Positions 29,939 to 42,212 of a stretch of DNA of 64,000 nucleotides are shown here, piece after piece. Source of the DNA: Agrocybe praecox (taxonomy: Eukaryota > Basidiomycota > Agaricomycetes > Agaricales > Agrocybaceae); contig OZ024846.1 of NCBI GenBank assembly GCA_964017145.1, positions 2,852,001 to 2,916,000 on the forward strand. The letters run 5' to 3'. Made by a program: the position numbers and the translations under genes. Under the pieces are notes generated by a model that did not search any database, was not told where the DNA came from, and saw nothing but the letters and a program-made list of their open reading frames with translations. The first letter of the stretch is position 1. Each line of letters opens with the position of its first letter.

Positions 29939-31639
29939 TTATCTTTTGCTACGAACACAAACTACACAGAGCATATCGTATGCCTAGGCCCATCTTCTGC
30001 GACACGATAACCTCTCACAGCAGTACGACGTTTTAAAAAAATTTGCCCGCTGCCACACCATCTTCCTATATTTAATTCTCGTACGAGTACGTAAGGTGAA
30101 AGAATATTTTTTCCGCTTAGAAATATAACGCTAACCAGCAACAGCATACAATACTTTACAGGAATCTCACGTCCAATCAAAAATACAGTAAAATGCAGAG
30201 TGCACCAGCAAACGACCCGCAAGGGCCGACAGTATTCGCCTTCGATGTTGGCAGACATTATCAAGACGAGTTTCACAAGGCCACACGATCTAGGCTCAAT
30301 AGTCGAGTTGACGTCAACATGGGCAAAGCAACGTTGATCAACGGCGATCTATTTTTCTCGCCAAATAGCAAGAGAGAAGTGAAGGTAGTGCCATCGCGAA
30401 CCGAGACAGCATTGCCACTGGACGGTTACACACACGGAGTGAGGGAGCTAAACCAGCCTAGGTGGTGGTCTATGGATTACGCCCATCTCGCATTCCTGGA
30501 ATGTGATTCTGTAAATCGTGGAGCATTCAAATGGGCCCTGGACCCGCCTCCGTACTACAGGCGTGCACGGAATAAGACTTACGGAGTTGATAGCCAATAT
30601 TTGCTGAGATGGAATAGACTTCGGCATGAATTCAAGATGGCTGAGTTGAGTATGACGCAGGCCACGCGCTCGCCCGAGATTCCATGGGCCGTACAACGTT
30701 TTATCTCGTGTGGATGGCGTCACAATACTATCGAAGAATTACACGAAAGAGTTACTAGAACAAGAGAGTGGTTTGCTTACGTGTTTGGCCGGATGTCATA
30801 TCTGATCGCTGTTCACAACAGCATCAACATTGACAGTAGGGACTCGCAAGCGGCACACGAAGTGCAAACATGGTTCTCGTACCTGATCGATCACGACTGG
30901 TACCAGATGTTCGTGGCATCCATGGACAATACATGTTGCTTTTTCACGTATGATGTAGACAGAACAGGAGTGTTCATGGATCTCGTGAATCCGGAAAGAT
31001 ATCAGTTCTCAGTGGAATGGTATTGTGAATACTGCATCCCTGTATGGTATCCGTGGGGGGCGAAGGAAGCACGAGAGCTCAGGGAGAAAGCAGTACTTTA
31101 CAGTGCCCCACATGTTCCGCTCAGAACTGATCAGACAACAAAATTTCTGAGCAATTCTGAGCAATTCTGAGCATTACCAAGTGTGTCTGATCATTACCAA
31201 GTGTTTCTGACCTGGACTCCACTGGACTCCATCCAGAATCCTGTCCAACTTAGTGGAAACTTGCTGTTTGCATGTTTTACACAATGTTACTTATGTTTTA
31301 AAAAACATAACATTCACCAAAAACATAGGAATCACACAAAAAAAATATAAAAAAGCGAAATTTTATTAATTAATTAAGACAGTGCATAATATACATGATG
31401 TTTATATAGTTATATACTTATTTTTAATTGGAGAAAAAGAGGGGAAGGGAGTATGGAAAGGGGAGGATAGAGGGAAGAGAAGGAGATGGGAGGGGATAGG
31501 GCAGAGAAGGGAAGTGGGTGGGGAGAAGGGAAGTGGGTGGGGAGAAGGAAAGGGATGGGAGAGGAGGGATAGAGAGGCCCAGCCTATGGACAGTGGCGGG
31601 GAGCGAGAAAACGGAGGGGTACTCAACTCATCGTCGTCC

Positions 31640-32080
31640 TAAATGCCCCGCCCCTCACCTCGCCACGTCACGCCCTTGCCCCCAAGCCCGCCGCCTCGTT
31701 TGCTGGCGTTCGTCGTTGGCGTGTCATTGGCGTTGGCGTTGGCGAGTCGTCGTCGTCGTCACCGTCGTCGCCCCGTCATCGTCGCTGACGTGTCGTCGCT
31801 GTCGTGTCGTCGCTGTCGTCGTCGCCGTGGTGTCACCATTGGCGTGGCGTCGTCGTCGTTGTCACCCTGTCATCGTCGTTGTCGTCACTGGCGTGCGTGT
31901 CGTCGCCGTGTCATCGTGTGTCGTCGTTGGCGTCACCGTGTCGTTTTCGCTGACGTGTCGTCGTCGGTGGCGTTGCCGTCGTCGTCGACGTCGTTGCTGG
32001 TGTTGCCGTCGTTGCCGTCGTTGCTGGTGTCGTCGTTGGCGTTATCGTCGTCGTTGCCGTCGTTGTTGGCATTGCGGCGT
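31640..32080. repeat. GTC-rich low-complexity arm
   Basis: TCGTCG/GTTGGCGTC variants with strong strand asymmetry (A-poor top strand). It gives overlapping frames on both strands, which are not called. Confidence 0.75.
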
Positions 32081-32405
32081 GGTGGCGACGGAATGTGGTG
32101 GTGGCAGAGGGTGGGTGGATGGTGGTAGTGGTTAGAAAGAAAGGAAACATTGATGACGCGGCAAGGGCAGAGGGTTGTGGCTGTGCCGGCAATTTCCGGA
32201 GCGGCCCGGACATCCATTTTGGGAATTTTACAAAAATTGTCGTTTGTATGTCACACGGACCTCCTAAAATTATGAAAAAATCACGATAATTCCTAAAATA
32301 ATCGAAATATATTTATCAAACATTAAATGTGACGTAATATGTTACGGTTTTGGCAGAAATGACAAAATAACCACAAAATAAATAAAATAAAATATATCAT
32401 AGGTA

Positions 32406-32609
32406 TTACTTTGTAGGTACTTACATAGGGTATATATTAACTACACAACTACTTTAGCCAAAGCTTGAGTGGTGCAGTTGGATGAGCGCCGCATTTTGAG
32501 TCACATGACCTTCCGTGAGGATGTGGGTTCAATTCCTGAACGGCGCACCCGTTTTTCTTTGATTGGGAAGGTGATGGTCATGTGATTTGAGCCTGTAGCG
32601 CCTCGTCTA
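32406..32609 (+). repeat. tRNA-derived SINE-like insert
   Basis: A 204-bp segment present in this copy and absent from the matching place at about 14286. It has an A-box-like TGGTGCAGTTGGATGAGCG (about 32471), able to form a GGTGC/GCGCC stem, a B-box GGTTCAATTCC (about 32527) and a T run (CCCGTTTTTC, about 32549). The tRNA 5' acceptor strand is missing, so this is not a tRNA gene. Pol III-type internal promoter elements in an insertion point to a SINE. Confidence 0.5.
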
Positions 32610-34675
32610 ACTCATTTCCGAGTGTTTCTGACCAATTTCACTTGGTAATATGGGAGCTCAATTTCCGAGCTGTCTGATCAGTTCTGACTTTTCTGAGTAA
32701 TTCTGATCAGAATTGCTTGGAAAAAAGTGGGTCTTTCTCAGCCATTTGGCAGGGAAGAAAAAGACACATTTCTGCTCAGAACTGCTCGGAAAAGTCAAAT
32801 TTCTGAGCAGTTCCGATCAGTATATGTGGGGCAGTGTAAAGACCTCGGAGAAAGGGAGATTTGCACATCTGCAGCCGACTCCCGAACAGCTTCAAGCAGC
32901 CACTACATTCTTGTCTCAGCAAATTACATATGAACAGGATCACGCACCCCCAGCCAACGAACGTATAGATGAACCCGAGCACACTGAACCCGCGTATATC
33001 GACTTTTTCGTGAAGAGAAATCTGAGAAGAGAGAATGTGCTACGACGCGAGACTGAAAGAGACCGCGTGGCTAGATTGGCAAAGGAGAAGCAGCCTCCTA
33101 CTTCCTCTGCGAAGATATTCGTGTGGACGTCCGAAAGCGGGACTTACAAGCGAGAGAAGGTACCGAGATGGACCAATCTCGACACTCTGAGCCATTATGG
33201 GACTAGGGCTAGATATGACAGCGTGTTCGACGAATGGGACTGTTGTTCGGACTTTGAGGGCGAAGGAGAAGACGATTACGACGAGGAGGAAGACGATGGC
33301 TTCTTCAATGAGGCGGATCAAGATATAGAAATGTTCGGGCAGCGAACTCGCAATAGGGAGGAAGAAGTCAACGGCGACGGACGTTTTATCCAACCAGAAG
33401 TAGAAACAGGGGGCTATGAGCAGGGACAACATGCCACGCATCGGGATACAACAGTAGCCATAAAGCAGCGAGGGTACACGACCATGCACTCTGGTATGAT
33501 TCCCGCGAGTGAGTTCGAGGTGGACGAGGTAGAAGAATATGAAGCTCTGCACCTGCTACGTCTCCACATGGGATATGTCGTTCCTCCTGATGCGAACGTG
33601 GATACGAACCCAATGCTGAAAGATGCTATGAAAGAGGAGGAGAAGAAACGATACACCGTCATCATAGGAAAGGACGACACAAAAGATAGGTTTTTCGATT
33701 CTCCTCTGGCGAGACTCGCAGCCGCGTTCATAGACGCGTACTCTGCTACTGGGGACGTACTTCCGGACGGCGCTTCTCACGACCTATCAAGACAGTGCAG
33801 TTACCCTCTTGCAGGAGCAAAACACGTAGCCAGGCTGAGGCGGATCGAAGATAAATATTATATTTTCGACTTCGGGAGAGAAGCTACAGTTGACTGGTAT
33901 CTTGCCGTCAATTCTGCAACGGAAGCAGTGTTAGCATGCAGACTGAACCCTTCCTTGAACGACTACGAGATGTGTCGCGAACTGCTGCAAATGGGAGTGC
34001 GTGTGAAGACGTTACGAAGAGACATTCTGCTAGAAACGTCGAGGCCGCGAGCATTGAGGCTACCCGTTAGAATGCCAGATTATGTGTTTTCCGGTGCGGA
34101 TTACGCGACGTACACGAAGGAGATGCAGGCAATGCTGTCCAATTCTCGCATAGCCAGAGCTGCGTTAATGGAAGGAGGTATCCTATGGAGGTTGGCAATC
34201 AGCCACAGTTCTCTCAATAACGTCCTGTACGGACCGATATTGCACAACGGACCTCGGTTTGAACTCAAGTCAACCTCCGACGGCCTTACTTATTGCGACG
34301 ACGCGTTAACAGAATCAGAAATGAATGCGATCTGCGGCACGTACGCATGCTATCAAGGTATGTTGCATTACATTTAAACTGGTATAAACAACTAACTAAC
34401 ACTGTGCAGAAATTCATACAGATCTCCAGATGAAGTCGTGGTGGCCGACAAATCATACTTGGAGAACACATACCGTTTACCCTTTCTGGATGGAGTATCA
34501 GGAGAAGTGGTACCACAGCCGCTTAGACGCGATAAGAAATGGAGAGGCTACCCCGTTGCCCCAGCAGACGTTCCGAAAGATGCTTAAAAAAAATAGCAGG
34601 CTAGGTAGGTTGCAGAACAAGATAGAAAATGCGTCGACGCTGTTTCTAAGCAGGGTGTCCGACGGTGGCATCTGA

Positions 34676-34909
34676 GTACCATCGCGAATGGATCCATAGG
34701 CAATATGACCTCCCAACTATTTCGTGTACCTTATGTTCCATTCGTAATTACAGGTTGTCAGCTGCTTGTTGCTTATGTTTCCTTGTTTCCTTTTTTTTTT
34801 TCTTCTTTAGTTGGTTTTTCATTTCTTTCCTTTTTTTTTGCAATAAATACACGTATTTATTTATTTTGTCGACGTAACAACAACAACATAAAGGCTGATT
34901 TAGATATAC
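34676..34909. other. Spacer between two convergent genes
   Basis: T-rich tract (about 34790-34840), AATAAA-like AATAAATACACG at about 34842. It probably holds the 3' UTRs of both neighbours. Confidence 0.4.
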
Positions 34910-37498
34910 CTATTTGCGGGTGCCCAGGATTAAGGCCCACAAAGCGTATGTGTGCAGCCTCTGCTGGTTTCCGAAACGATTAATCTGGCCAATCCAAGCC
35001 ACCACAACAAATGAATGCTTCGGGATTTCACCATTATGACGGGGGAAGCGACTGATATTCTCCAACAAATCCTCAGTGAAGACGACCGGTCCGCCACGTC
35101 CGTCGTATACAGGGACTTGGCGTTATATTAGATGGAAAGTCGACACGCATAAAAAAGTAAGCACTTACTCCTTTCGTTAAATTGTAAAGGCTCAGCATGA
35201 CCCTTTTTCCCGGGCGGTACAGTTGCCTTGTACTTGGAGGGACTAGCCTTCGTGTTGAACATGTCCGCCAACTCCTTAGGCGGATGCTCGGAATTTGTAC
35301 CTGAACAGGAATAGATAAGAAAGGACAGATATAAGCGAGAAGTAAAAGTAGGAGATGGAAAGAGATTGTCACCATTGGTCTGGGTCTTCGTGCCAAAACT
35401 GAGAGAGTCGTTCCACATGTTCGCATGAAGGGTATCCTGTTGCGTGACCATGCCCACAACCGATATCATCCTCTGGAATTCGATGGAATGGAAAACTCCC
35501 GTAAAGTGATGTCCGGAGTATTGAAGGTTCGGATTTAAATCATAGATGAAAGAGTCGATGACCATCACGGACGAAAGGAGGACAGCAGTGACACGGCCGC
35601 CGGTACAAATTTCATGTCGATTACCACCAAAGAAGGGCTTGGCGCTAAGCTCTCGAGGATCGACTCTGGATGGATTGACGAATCGTCCAGCTCTGACAAA
35701 ATTAATAGCATTGACAGCGGAGCTACGAGGAGGTAAGCAAACAGTTCATAGCATAAAAGAAGACAAACAAAGCACGATAGACTTATGAAAAACTCACGAT
35801 TTATCAAGATCATCCGAGAATTTGAACCAACGGTTGAATACTATAAGGCCCATTCCGTGAGACTCTTTGATGGGATATATCTCTACCTTCCTGCAAGGAA
35901 CATGAGAAAAGGTCAGAATCGAGAAGATGATGCACGCACCTCAAGTTAGGGAGGCCTTGGTAGGAGCCAAGAGAAACGAGAAGTCGGTCTTCGTTTTCCT
36001 TGTCCGTGACTTCACTAACATCAGGTAGAACTCTAAACAGAACTCATTAGAAGGACGCCGCTCGATAGAAAGGGCAGAGACTTGCTTGACCGTCAATAAG
36101 CTTATGTCGTCGTGGAAGACGGTCACAGCGTCGTCAAGCTTGACCTCCTCCTTGTGCGCTACGAGGGGCGTGGTAGAAACCATCTGATCGCCTTCCCTGC
36201 ATGAGGAGTCAGCCCCGTTGGAGTCGAGATACCAAAAAAAAATTAAAGAAATGGACATACGGTTTGGCGTTCTTCGTTTTCCTGGCGCGAGGCGTAGATG
36301 GAGCAACCTTCTTTGGTTTTGCAGGGCTGGCCTGCTTCTGTGCTTGAGCTGCTTTAGCCTTAGTCCTTGGCGCCTCTTCCTGCTTAACGACGACGGGCGA
36401 ATCAAGTTGCATGGGAGACCCTTGAATGCGCGCTTTCTTTGTACTAGAACAAAAAAAAAGGGGTCAGCACACGATCGCAGCCACTATATAGTGACATACG
36501 GAGAAGCATTGTCCGCAACGGGCGTAGGGAGAGGGGCAGACCTCCTAGTAGAAAGAGGGGGCGTGGTCGGAGCGGGACGCTTGGCAACACGGACGCTCTT
36601 GGGAGTGCTCTCCCCAATGTACATGCTGTGCCAATAAAACAAAATGAATAAAAAATAGCGCTTTTTTGTTTTGTTTGAAAAACGCACCTATCTCCGTTCA
36701 CAAGTTTGGAACTAGTACACGACGGATGGGAGGATGGGTCAGTAATGAATGTAGCGAAACAAAGAGAGAACGACAAATAAGGAAAATATTACGCACTCTT
36801 CGTCTTCCTCTTCCTCTTCGTGCTCCTGTTCATCTACACCGATCGTGTTATCGGGGTCAAGCTCGTCGTCGAGGACAATAAAGTCATCCATCGACTCGAA
36901 TTCGACCAGCTCCCCTTCTTCTTCCTCTTGTCCATCGGACTCGGCCTCGGACTCGGACTCGTTCATCTCTTCTGCCTCATCATCAGAGATGGGAATATAT
37001 CTGCAGGTACGCATAAGTGTACGTCGGTTAATAGTAATGTCGCAACAACTAACTTTTTCGATTCTACGGCAGCCCTATTATTAGACAACGATAATAAAGT
37101 AATCGATAAACGGGGCAAAAGAAATACATGGAATAGAGGTCATACTCACAGGGGACGGAGCTTGATTGGGGAAATAGTGACGGCACCGGCGTAATCCTGA
37201 CTGTGGGCACCGAATATGTCAGTTAACAAATGAAACTGTATTATGACGGACGCATACATACCGCGCACGATTTGCAGGCGCTTTAACAGGAGAAGGAGGG
37301 TATTCACTACGTATAATGAGAAGCCGTTATACACAGGATATTTATGATGGCGTACCCGACGGCCTCATCGTCTGAGTCCATAATCATGGGAGGGGACTTG
37401 ATTTTAGACGCACGTACACGCTTAACAGAGCTGGCTTCTTGAACGGTGTCGTCCGCTTCGCCTTTCTTTACGAGACGCGGTTTTGCTTTTGGGGGCAT
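34910..37498 (-). CDS. Conserved mushroom protein of unknown function, acidic/basic N-terminus
   Basis: The start is MPPKAKPRLVKKGE at 37498. About ten short exons with GT-AG introns can be followed on the minus strand. The N-terminal half is disordered: ESEAESDGQEEEEGE acidic exon (about 36960-36790), then KPGAPxxP/KAKAAQAQKQASPAKPKK basic exon (about 36400-36260). The C-terminal half looks folded: VSTTPLVAHKEEVKLDDA, KVEIYPIKESHGMGLIVF, FVRAGRFVNPSRVDPREL, VMVIDSFIYDLNP and, in the last exon, SFVVVAWIGQINRF...HTYALWALILGTRK, stop at 34910-34912. I recognise the PSRVDPREL region as recurring in mushroom genomes near mobile elements, without a known role. The exon-intron model is by eye and individual junctions may be off. 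Confidence 0.6.
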
Positions 37499-37640
37499 AG
37501 GAAGTGTGGATAGGAATAAGAGCAATAGGGGTTAGGACGTAAACAATAAATTCACGAGGAATGAACAAGGTGGAGGTGCTCGTTCGTACAGAGTACGCGC
37601 GCCCACAGGATCCCTTTTATATCTAGCTTGATATTTCCAA

Positions 37641-38412
37641 ATGGAGCCACAATCGTATTTGCCAATGGATACGCCCATAAGATGCAACGCAAGGAATCGG
37701 GCAAGGCCGTCTGCGCGCGCAATAACCGCATACATATTAAGGTACTGATATGGAACATGCACCAGGATTCTCTTAGAGTTTTACGCGAATGCTGGCAGAT
37801 GACAAACAGAGAAGAGGTATGTATATTACATCACAAACAGAATATAACAGATAGTAACAGGCAGTTCTCCTACCTCCTGAACCCCAATGATAGATCAACA
37901 CTACGACCGCGCAGCTTCTGGTATGAACACTGTTAGTTTTATACAGACTAGACGTACTAACACATACCTTGACGCATCGTAATCTTACAGTCAAGAAGTT
38001 GGAAGAAATCGCAGCGGAACGCCTCAAGACGGGTACCCAAGCATGGCACCTATACAATATTGACGTATGTACTTATAGTGCGTTTCATACCTGACGAGTT
38101 TTTTCTTAAAAGACAACGGTCTTGCAGACGTCAATCACAGAAGTTGCCGAGTTCAGCCATCCCAAATGCTGGCGACTGTGCGTGCACGACGAGACTGCGG
38201 GAGCGATGGAGCCGGTTATAATCAGATTCAACGGCATAGTTTGCGACAAGATGCTCCCGCCCGTTGCGAGGCCTATGTGAGTGTTTACTAGGCTATGACC
38301 TAACCATTCACAATCAGCATCGGTATCACAGATCCAAGGCGTCTATGGAGCGCCAGCGCCCGCATCTCAGGCAGGCGATCACAGTGACAGGATTCACCCT
38401 TTGAAGCTACCC
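37641..38412 (+). pseudogene. 5' part of a conserved mushroom gene cut by the KDZ element
   Basis: Readable coding exons: DSLRVLRECWQMTNREE (37765-37815), QFSYLLNPNDRSTLRPRSFW (37861-37919), the LTVKKLEEIAAERLKTGTQAWHLY exon (about 37978-38064) and SITEVAEFSHPKCWRLCVHDE (38114-38278), then ITDPRRLWSASARISGRRSQ ending at a TGA about 20 bases before the KDZ inverted repeat. A start at 37641 (MEPQSYLPMDTPIR) fits, but the frame around 37735 needs a shift or unseen intron. The same frame, read past the TGA and joined at the insertion point, runs into the open frame at 52003 (ADKAAGFDSAYFQGCIQKMEA). So both halves are probably one gene. Function unknown. Confidence 0.5.
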
Positions 38413-38810
38413 TGATATATCAAACCTGGCAATTTGGCCATTTTGGTATACATCATATAGGGCAGTTGCCCACCCCGGCAGTGATATATCACGCCCACAG
38501 ACTGTGCCGAAGGCCATCAGCAGCCAGAGAGAAGATGCTGTTGGTAAACATTAGTAAACAACACTGTTTTGGTGGTCAGCAAGGGGTCTGAGCATGTAAA
38601 TAGACGCTGCAGGCGTAGTGGTGGTGTTTTCGTTGGCGTCAAAAGCCCAAATAGGTTCTATAAATATTTTTCTATTTTTTTATGCCCTTTGCGCGTCTAA
38701 AAGCGGACGGGAAGGGATGGATGGCAGCGGATGACTTTGGATGACGTCTATTAATATCTGATAGCGACGTCATAGGCGTAGCGTTATATTTAGGTGTGTC
38801 GTATAATTAG
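38413..38810. repeat. Left 398-bp terminal inverted repeat of the KDZ element
   Basis: Begins TGATATATCAAACCTGG. It aligns without gaps to the complement of 51605-52002. Weaker similarity goes on inward to about 38885 (GGCGGTCTAG). Confidence 0.88.
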
Positions 38811-38985
38811 GTTTGTTGTTCCTCACTATGACATCACGTCCAAATTTAGGTTCTGGACTCTGTAGTCATATGATGGCGGTCTAGGCCTTCGCTATTTTTG
38901 TATTTCTCATTGTAATGTTGGGAAAGAAGAATTTATTGGCAAAAAACATGTAATTTTTATGTACGAATTAGAAGGTGCAGGAATT

Positions 38986-41569
38986 TCAAGCATGAGTCTC
39001 GGAGAACAGGGTAAAAATACGACAACAATCATCGACATATACCAACCAATTGCTATGTGTCGAACCTTTCTCTTTCTGTGCTGCCAGTCCCCAATAAAAC
39101 AATGCGACCATGACGATGAGAGAGCCGTTGGGACCAGACTTGCGAAATACATCCCAATTGCCTTCGATAACGGAGAAGTCGATGGTCCCATTTACAACAC
39201 GCCAGGATGGTTGAATCGTCGTGTACCAGTCGATAAATGCCTGACCGAAACTGATGGCGTCAATGTTGGGAAAAAAGTTTGATACACGATGGCGCTTCAT
39301 CCAGATACCAACTTCTGCTGGGCGTTTCCTTGTAGGTAGCGAGCCTATCCTGTTCGGTGCATCGCCATCAGCGTATACGAACCAGATATCAACCAATTTC
39401 TTCCATTCAGGGCCTAGATCCGCTGACTGCAAAGTTTCCATGCCCTTTCGCAGCCATTCATATGATGTTTTCATGGAGGAGTGGGATGAGGTATGCATAG
39501 CCGGGGGACTCAGAGGAGATATGGGGGGACTAGGTAAAGAGGTCAGTGAAGCAGGTAAGTTGACGTTGGAAGACGATGTGACAGGTGTTTCGGGACCCGA
39601 GGATGGTATAGGAACATCGACTCGGGCGCGTTTTGGAGGAAAGCCTGCCAAACTATCCGTTGAAACTTCGTCTGAGGTTCTCTTTTTCCCAGCACGCATA
39701 AGGCCGTCAGACGATGGGGGGTTTTCAATCCGTGCTGGGGGTGATTCCAATGGTGGATTGCTTGTTGTGCCAACCGACGAGACCTGAGTTGAAAGAGTGC
39801 CAGCAGCCGAAAAGGAGGCTGTAGCGAGTCCAGGGAGTGTCGATGCCAAGATGTCAGTTATCAGGGAGTTCGATGAAGCCACTGGCGCTACATATGGCTC
39901 CGTGCCCGAATGAGCAGTATCATTGGTGAATGAGGTCGTAGGGAATTCACAGGATGTTGGCAAAGTAACTGAGATGGAATTTGGTGAAGCCGCCGGCGTA
40001 ACGTTGGGGGAATTGGGAGCAGATGCTGGCTGGGTTGATGACGAAGGTTCCAAGGGCAAAGACTGACGTGTAGCGAATGTATGAGGCGGAGGCTCATCGT
40101 TTGCGGCAGGCGTAACGCTGAGGGAACTGGGAACGGATGCTGGCTGGGTTGGTGACGAAGATTCCGAGGACGAAGACTGACGTGTGATGGATATATGGGG
40201 TGAACTTAGCTCGTCGCTTGTAGATCCATAGGGCGGGGGTGGAGATGCGCGATCAGTCGCCGAGTTCGCGTGTGAGTCTCCATGAGCAGGGGAGATTGTA
40301 TCAACGTTGACGGTTGAATCAAAATCAAAGGAAATGAGCGAAAGCTCATCTCCTCCTCGCAAAGCGCGGGAACGACACTCATCGGGTGCTACGGTATGTC
40401 AGCCTCTCATAAAACGAAGGCGAGAACATGAAAACCAACTTACTATAGCACTTTTGTAAGAAGGAACCGAAGATTGGGACAATGTACTGTTTGTAACGAA
40501 GCCGTTCCGCCATTCCAAAGTTCATCTTGACGTCGCCACATGTGGTACCCGAGTGAATACTGTAGGAAGGGGACTCGGAGTTAAGAGAACTGAGAATGAA
40601 AGAGTGAAAGGAAACTCGCCTTATCATATTTAACTTGCCATCGTGAGCAGGCTCAGGACCTCCCGCAAGTAAAGTGGCCTTCCAGCCAGTAACATCCGAA
40701 ATGTAATCCACAAGAGGTTGACAGAAGTGAACGAGACCTTGAATTGCCCTGTTTTGTGTGATTAGTAATGTGAGATACATAAGAAATAAGATAAACACAC
40801 CTTTGACGGTCTATAGAGGCAGTAGAAATGGCCGCATTGTTCGACTCCTTCCAGGCCTCCAAATCCTTGTTATACTCGACTTCTGCTTGATCCACCCAAC
40901 GTTTCTTCTCCTCTTCACTTAATTTCCCAAACATCTCTCTCGAAAATCTGTCTCGAAGGGCCGCAAAATGCTTCTTCTCCATACCTTGAGCAGCAGCGTA
41001 AACCTTGACCCTGTTTTCGATTTCGTCACGGTGGGTGCGACGCCAGACGTTGGAAGCGGCTTTTCGACGAGGGCGTATAGCATCCTTGCCAGTCATCTTC
41101 TGCAGAAGAGCACGGTAGGGACCGTGTGCCCCAGACTCCTTGGAATTGAGATCGTGGTCTTTCATATATTGGTACGACATCCACCTTTTGATTTGCTAGG
41201 TAATCGAAACGGGGTCACATGATATCTAATTTTAGTAATCACACGCGTACTTACTGATTTGCGATGCTGAATGAGTTTCTGTCGAACATCGTACTTCTCC
41301 ATACATTTCTGGTATTCTTCTTCTGAGAGACCGTCGGCGTAGGGAGGGGGGTGCTCAGGATCAGGATCATCGTCATCAATCGAAGCTAAGAACTCTGCTG
41401 TTGGCTCCTCTTCGTGTGGTAAGTCGACCGGGAATCTTTTGAAGTACTTCCTCTGAATCAAGGACAGGGCCTCGGCGATGCAGTTCTCTTGCACAGATTC
41501 AGCGTACACGTCCTTTTGGCTTAGGAGAAATTCTTTTCTCGAGCCACGGAAAGCCCCAGGATTCGGCAT
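38986..41569 (-). CDS. KDZ-element gene: conserved mushroom protein of unknown function
   Basis: Five exons: 41569-41255 (MPNPGAFRGSRKEFL...), 41195-40801, 40748-about 40619, about 40569-40432 and about 40390-38986. One intron (about 40618-40570) has a GC donor (AAG|GCGAGT), and joining it gives LNMISIHSGTTCGDVKMNFG. Exon 2 has a basic helical region with FGKLSEEEKKRWVDQAEVEY, similar in pattern to the end of an HMG box. Exons 3-4 hold VTGWKATLLAGGPEP and GDVKMNFGMAERLRYKQYI. Then comes a 250-residue Ser/Pro-rich linker with PPKRARV, and a C-terminal module GIWMKRHRVSNFFPNID...WYTTIQPSWRVVNG...LIVMVALFYWGLA. I know these blocks as recurring neighbours of transposases in mushroom genomes; their biochemical role is not known to me. 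Possible DNA binding is inference. Confidence 0.72.
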
Positions 41570-42212
41570 GATGTTCAAGCTGGCCAGCAACGAGGACGCA
41601 ACGAACAAGCAAAACAACACAAGTACGAGCGGGGTGAAACGAACAAACGAGGAATTTTGGCCACTAGGAATATATGGATCCGGAACCGGCGTACGTACTT
41701 ATTTCCCATATTTCCCAGACAGGGTGCAAAAACTGACCGATTTTTTGACACTTTCTTAAGGTTATAATTTATTCTGCACGCGTCATATGTTAGACAAAAA
41801 CAGATGTGTGCGTACGCCCCAACCCAGCCTTTCCTTTATTATCGCGAGAAGTACATTAACCAGGTCGTTTAGGGTTTTTTTGGGGACACACACGCCCGTT
41901 CAAGTCGATTGCATCGCAGATTGCATTCAATCCAAATTTGGGGGGTCGCCAGTCATGTATGTAAGTGTATTCAAAATTCCTGTTTCGTTAAGCTCGCTAA
42001 TCGTCTCTCGTTTCTGACCCTTTGTAGATTTATTTTCCTTCCCACACCGACGATGAAATCGAGATCGCCGCCTCTATTTCCTTAAGCATGGATGCCGTCT
42101 TTTTTTGTAATAAAAGGGTACCTAAACTAAACTTCTTCGCCAGCACCATACCCTCTTTTCGCCCTTCTCTGCACCTACATTTTCTATACTCTGCTTTACA
42201 TCCCACCAGACC

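Larger units (their letters stand above)
29352..30192. other. Intergenic region with two hairpins, no gene supported
   Basis: It contains H3 and H4 (below) and a possible promoter of the gene starting at 30193. Short frames on both strands look accidental. Confidence 0.5.
31091..32846. mobile_element. Non-autonomous hAT-like element with GTC-rich arm, copy 2 (complete)
   Basis: It is flanked by the 8-bp duplication GGAGAAAG (31083-31090 and 32847-32854). The ends are imperfect inverted repeats of about 21 bp: CAGTACTTTACAGTGCCCCAC at the left, and the complement of GTGGGGCAGTGTAAAGACCTC at the right. Inside are CTGAGCAATT/CTGATCAG palindrome clusters at both ends, a GGAGAAGGG purine tract (31430-31560), the GTC-rich arm (31640-32080), sequence shared with copy 1, and a tRNA-like insert (32406-32609). 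No transposase is encoded. The 8-bp duplication fits the hAT superfamily. Confidence 0.82.
30193..34675 (+). pseudogene. Conserved mushroom protein of unknown function, split by a 1.76-kb transposon
   Basis: The ATG is at 30193. The 5' part (30193-31090) ends ...WYCEYCIPVWYPWGAKEARELREK and the 3' part resumes in frame at 32855 (GRFAHLQPTPEQLQAATTF). Removing 31091-32854, the transposon and one 8-bp duplication, restores Glu-Leu-Arg-Glu-Lys-Gly-Arg-Phe with no lost codon. The 3' part has a basic ERDRVARLAKEKQPP segment, a long acidic run (EGEDDYDEEEDD), a folded-looking region (LARLAAAFIDAYSATGDVL... YPLAGAKHVARLRRIEDKY), a short intron at about 34362-34410 and a last exon with SWWPTNHTWRTH...WYHSRLDAIRNG, stop at 34673-34675. 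I recognise the general family from mushroom genomes but no biochemical role. The insertion certainly disrupts it unless it is spliced out. Confidence 0.7.

Noticed and set aside
32450..32560. A tRNA gene
   Set aside because: A and B boxes are present, but the 5' acceptor strand that should pair with ACGGCGC is missing.
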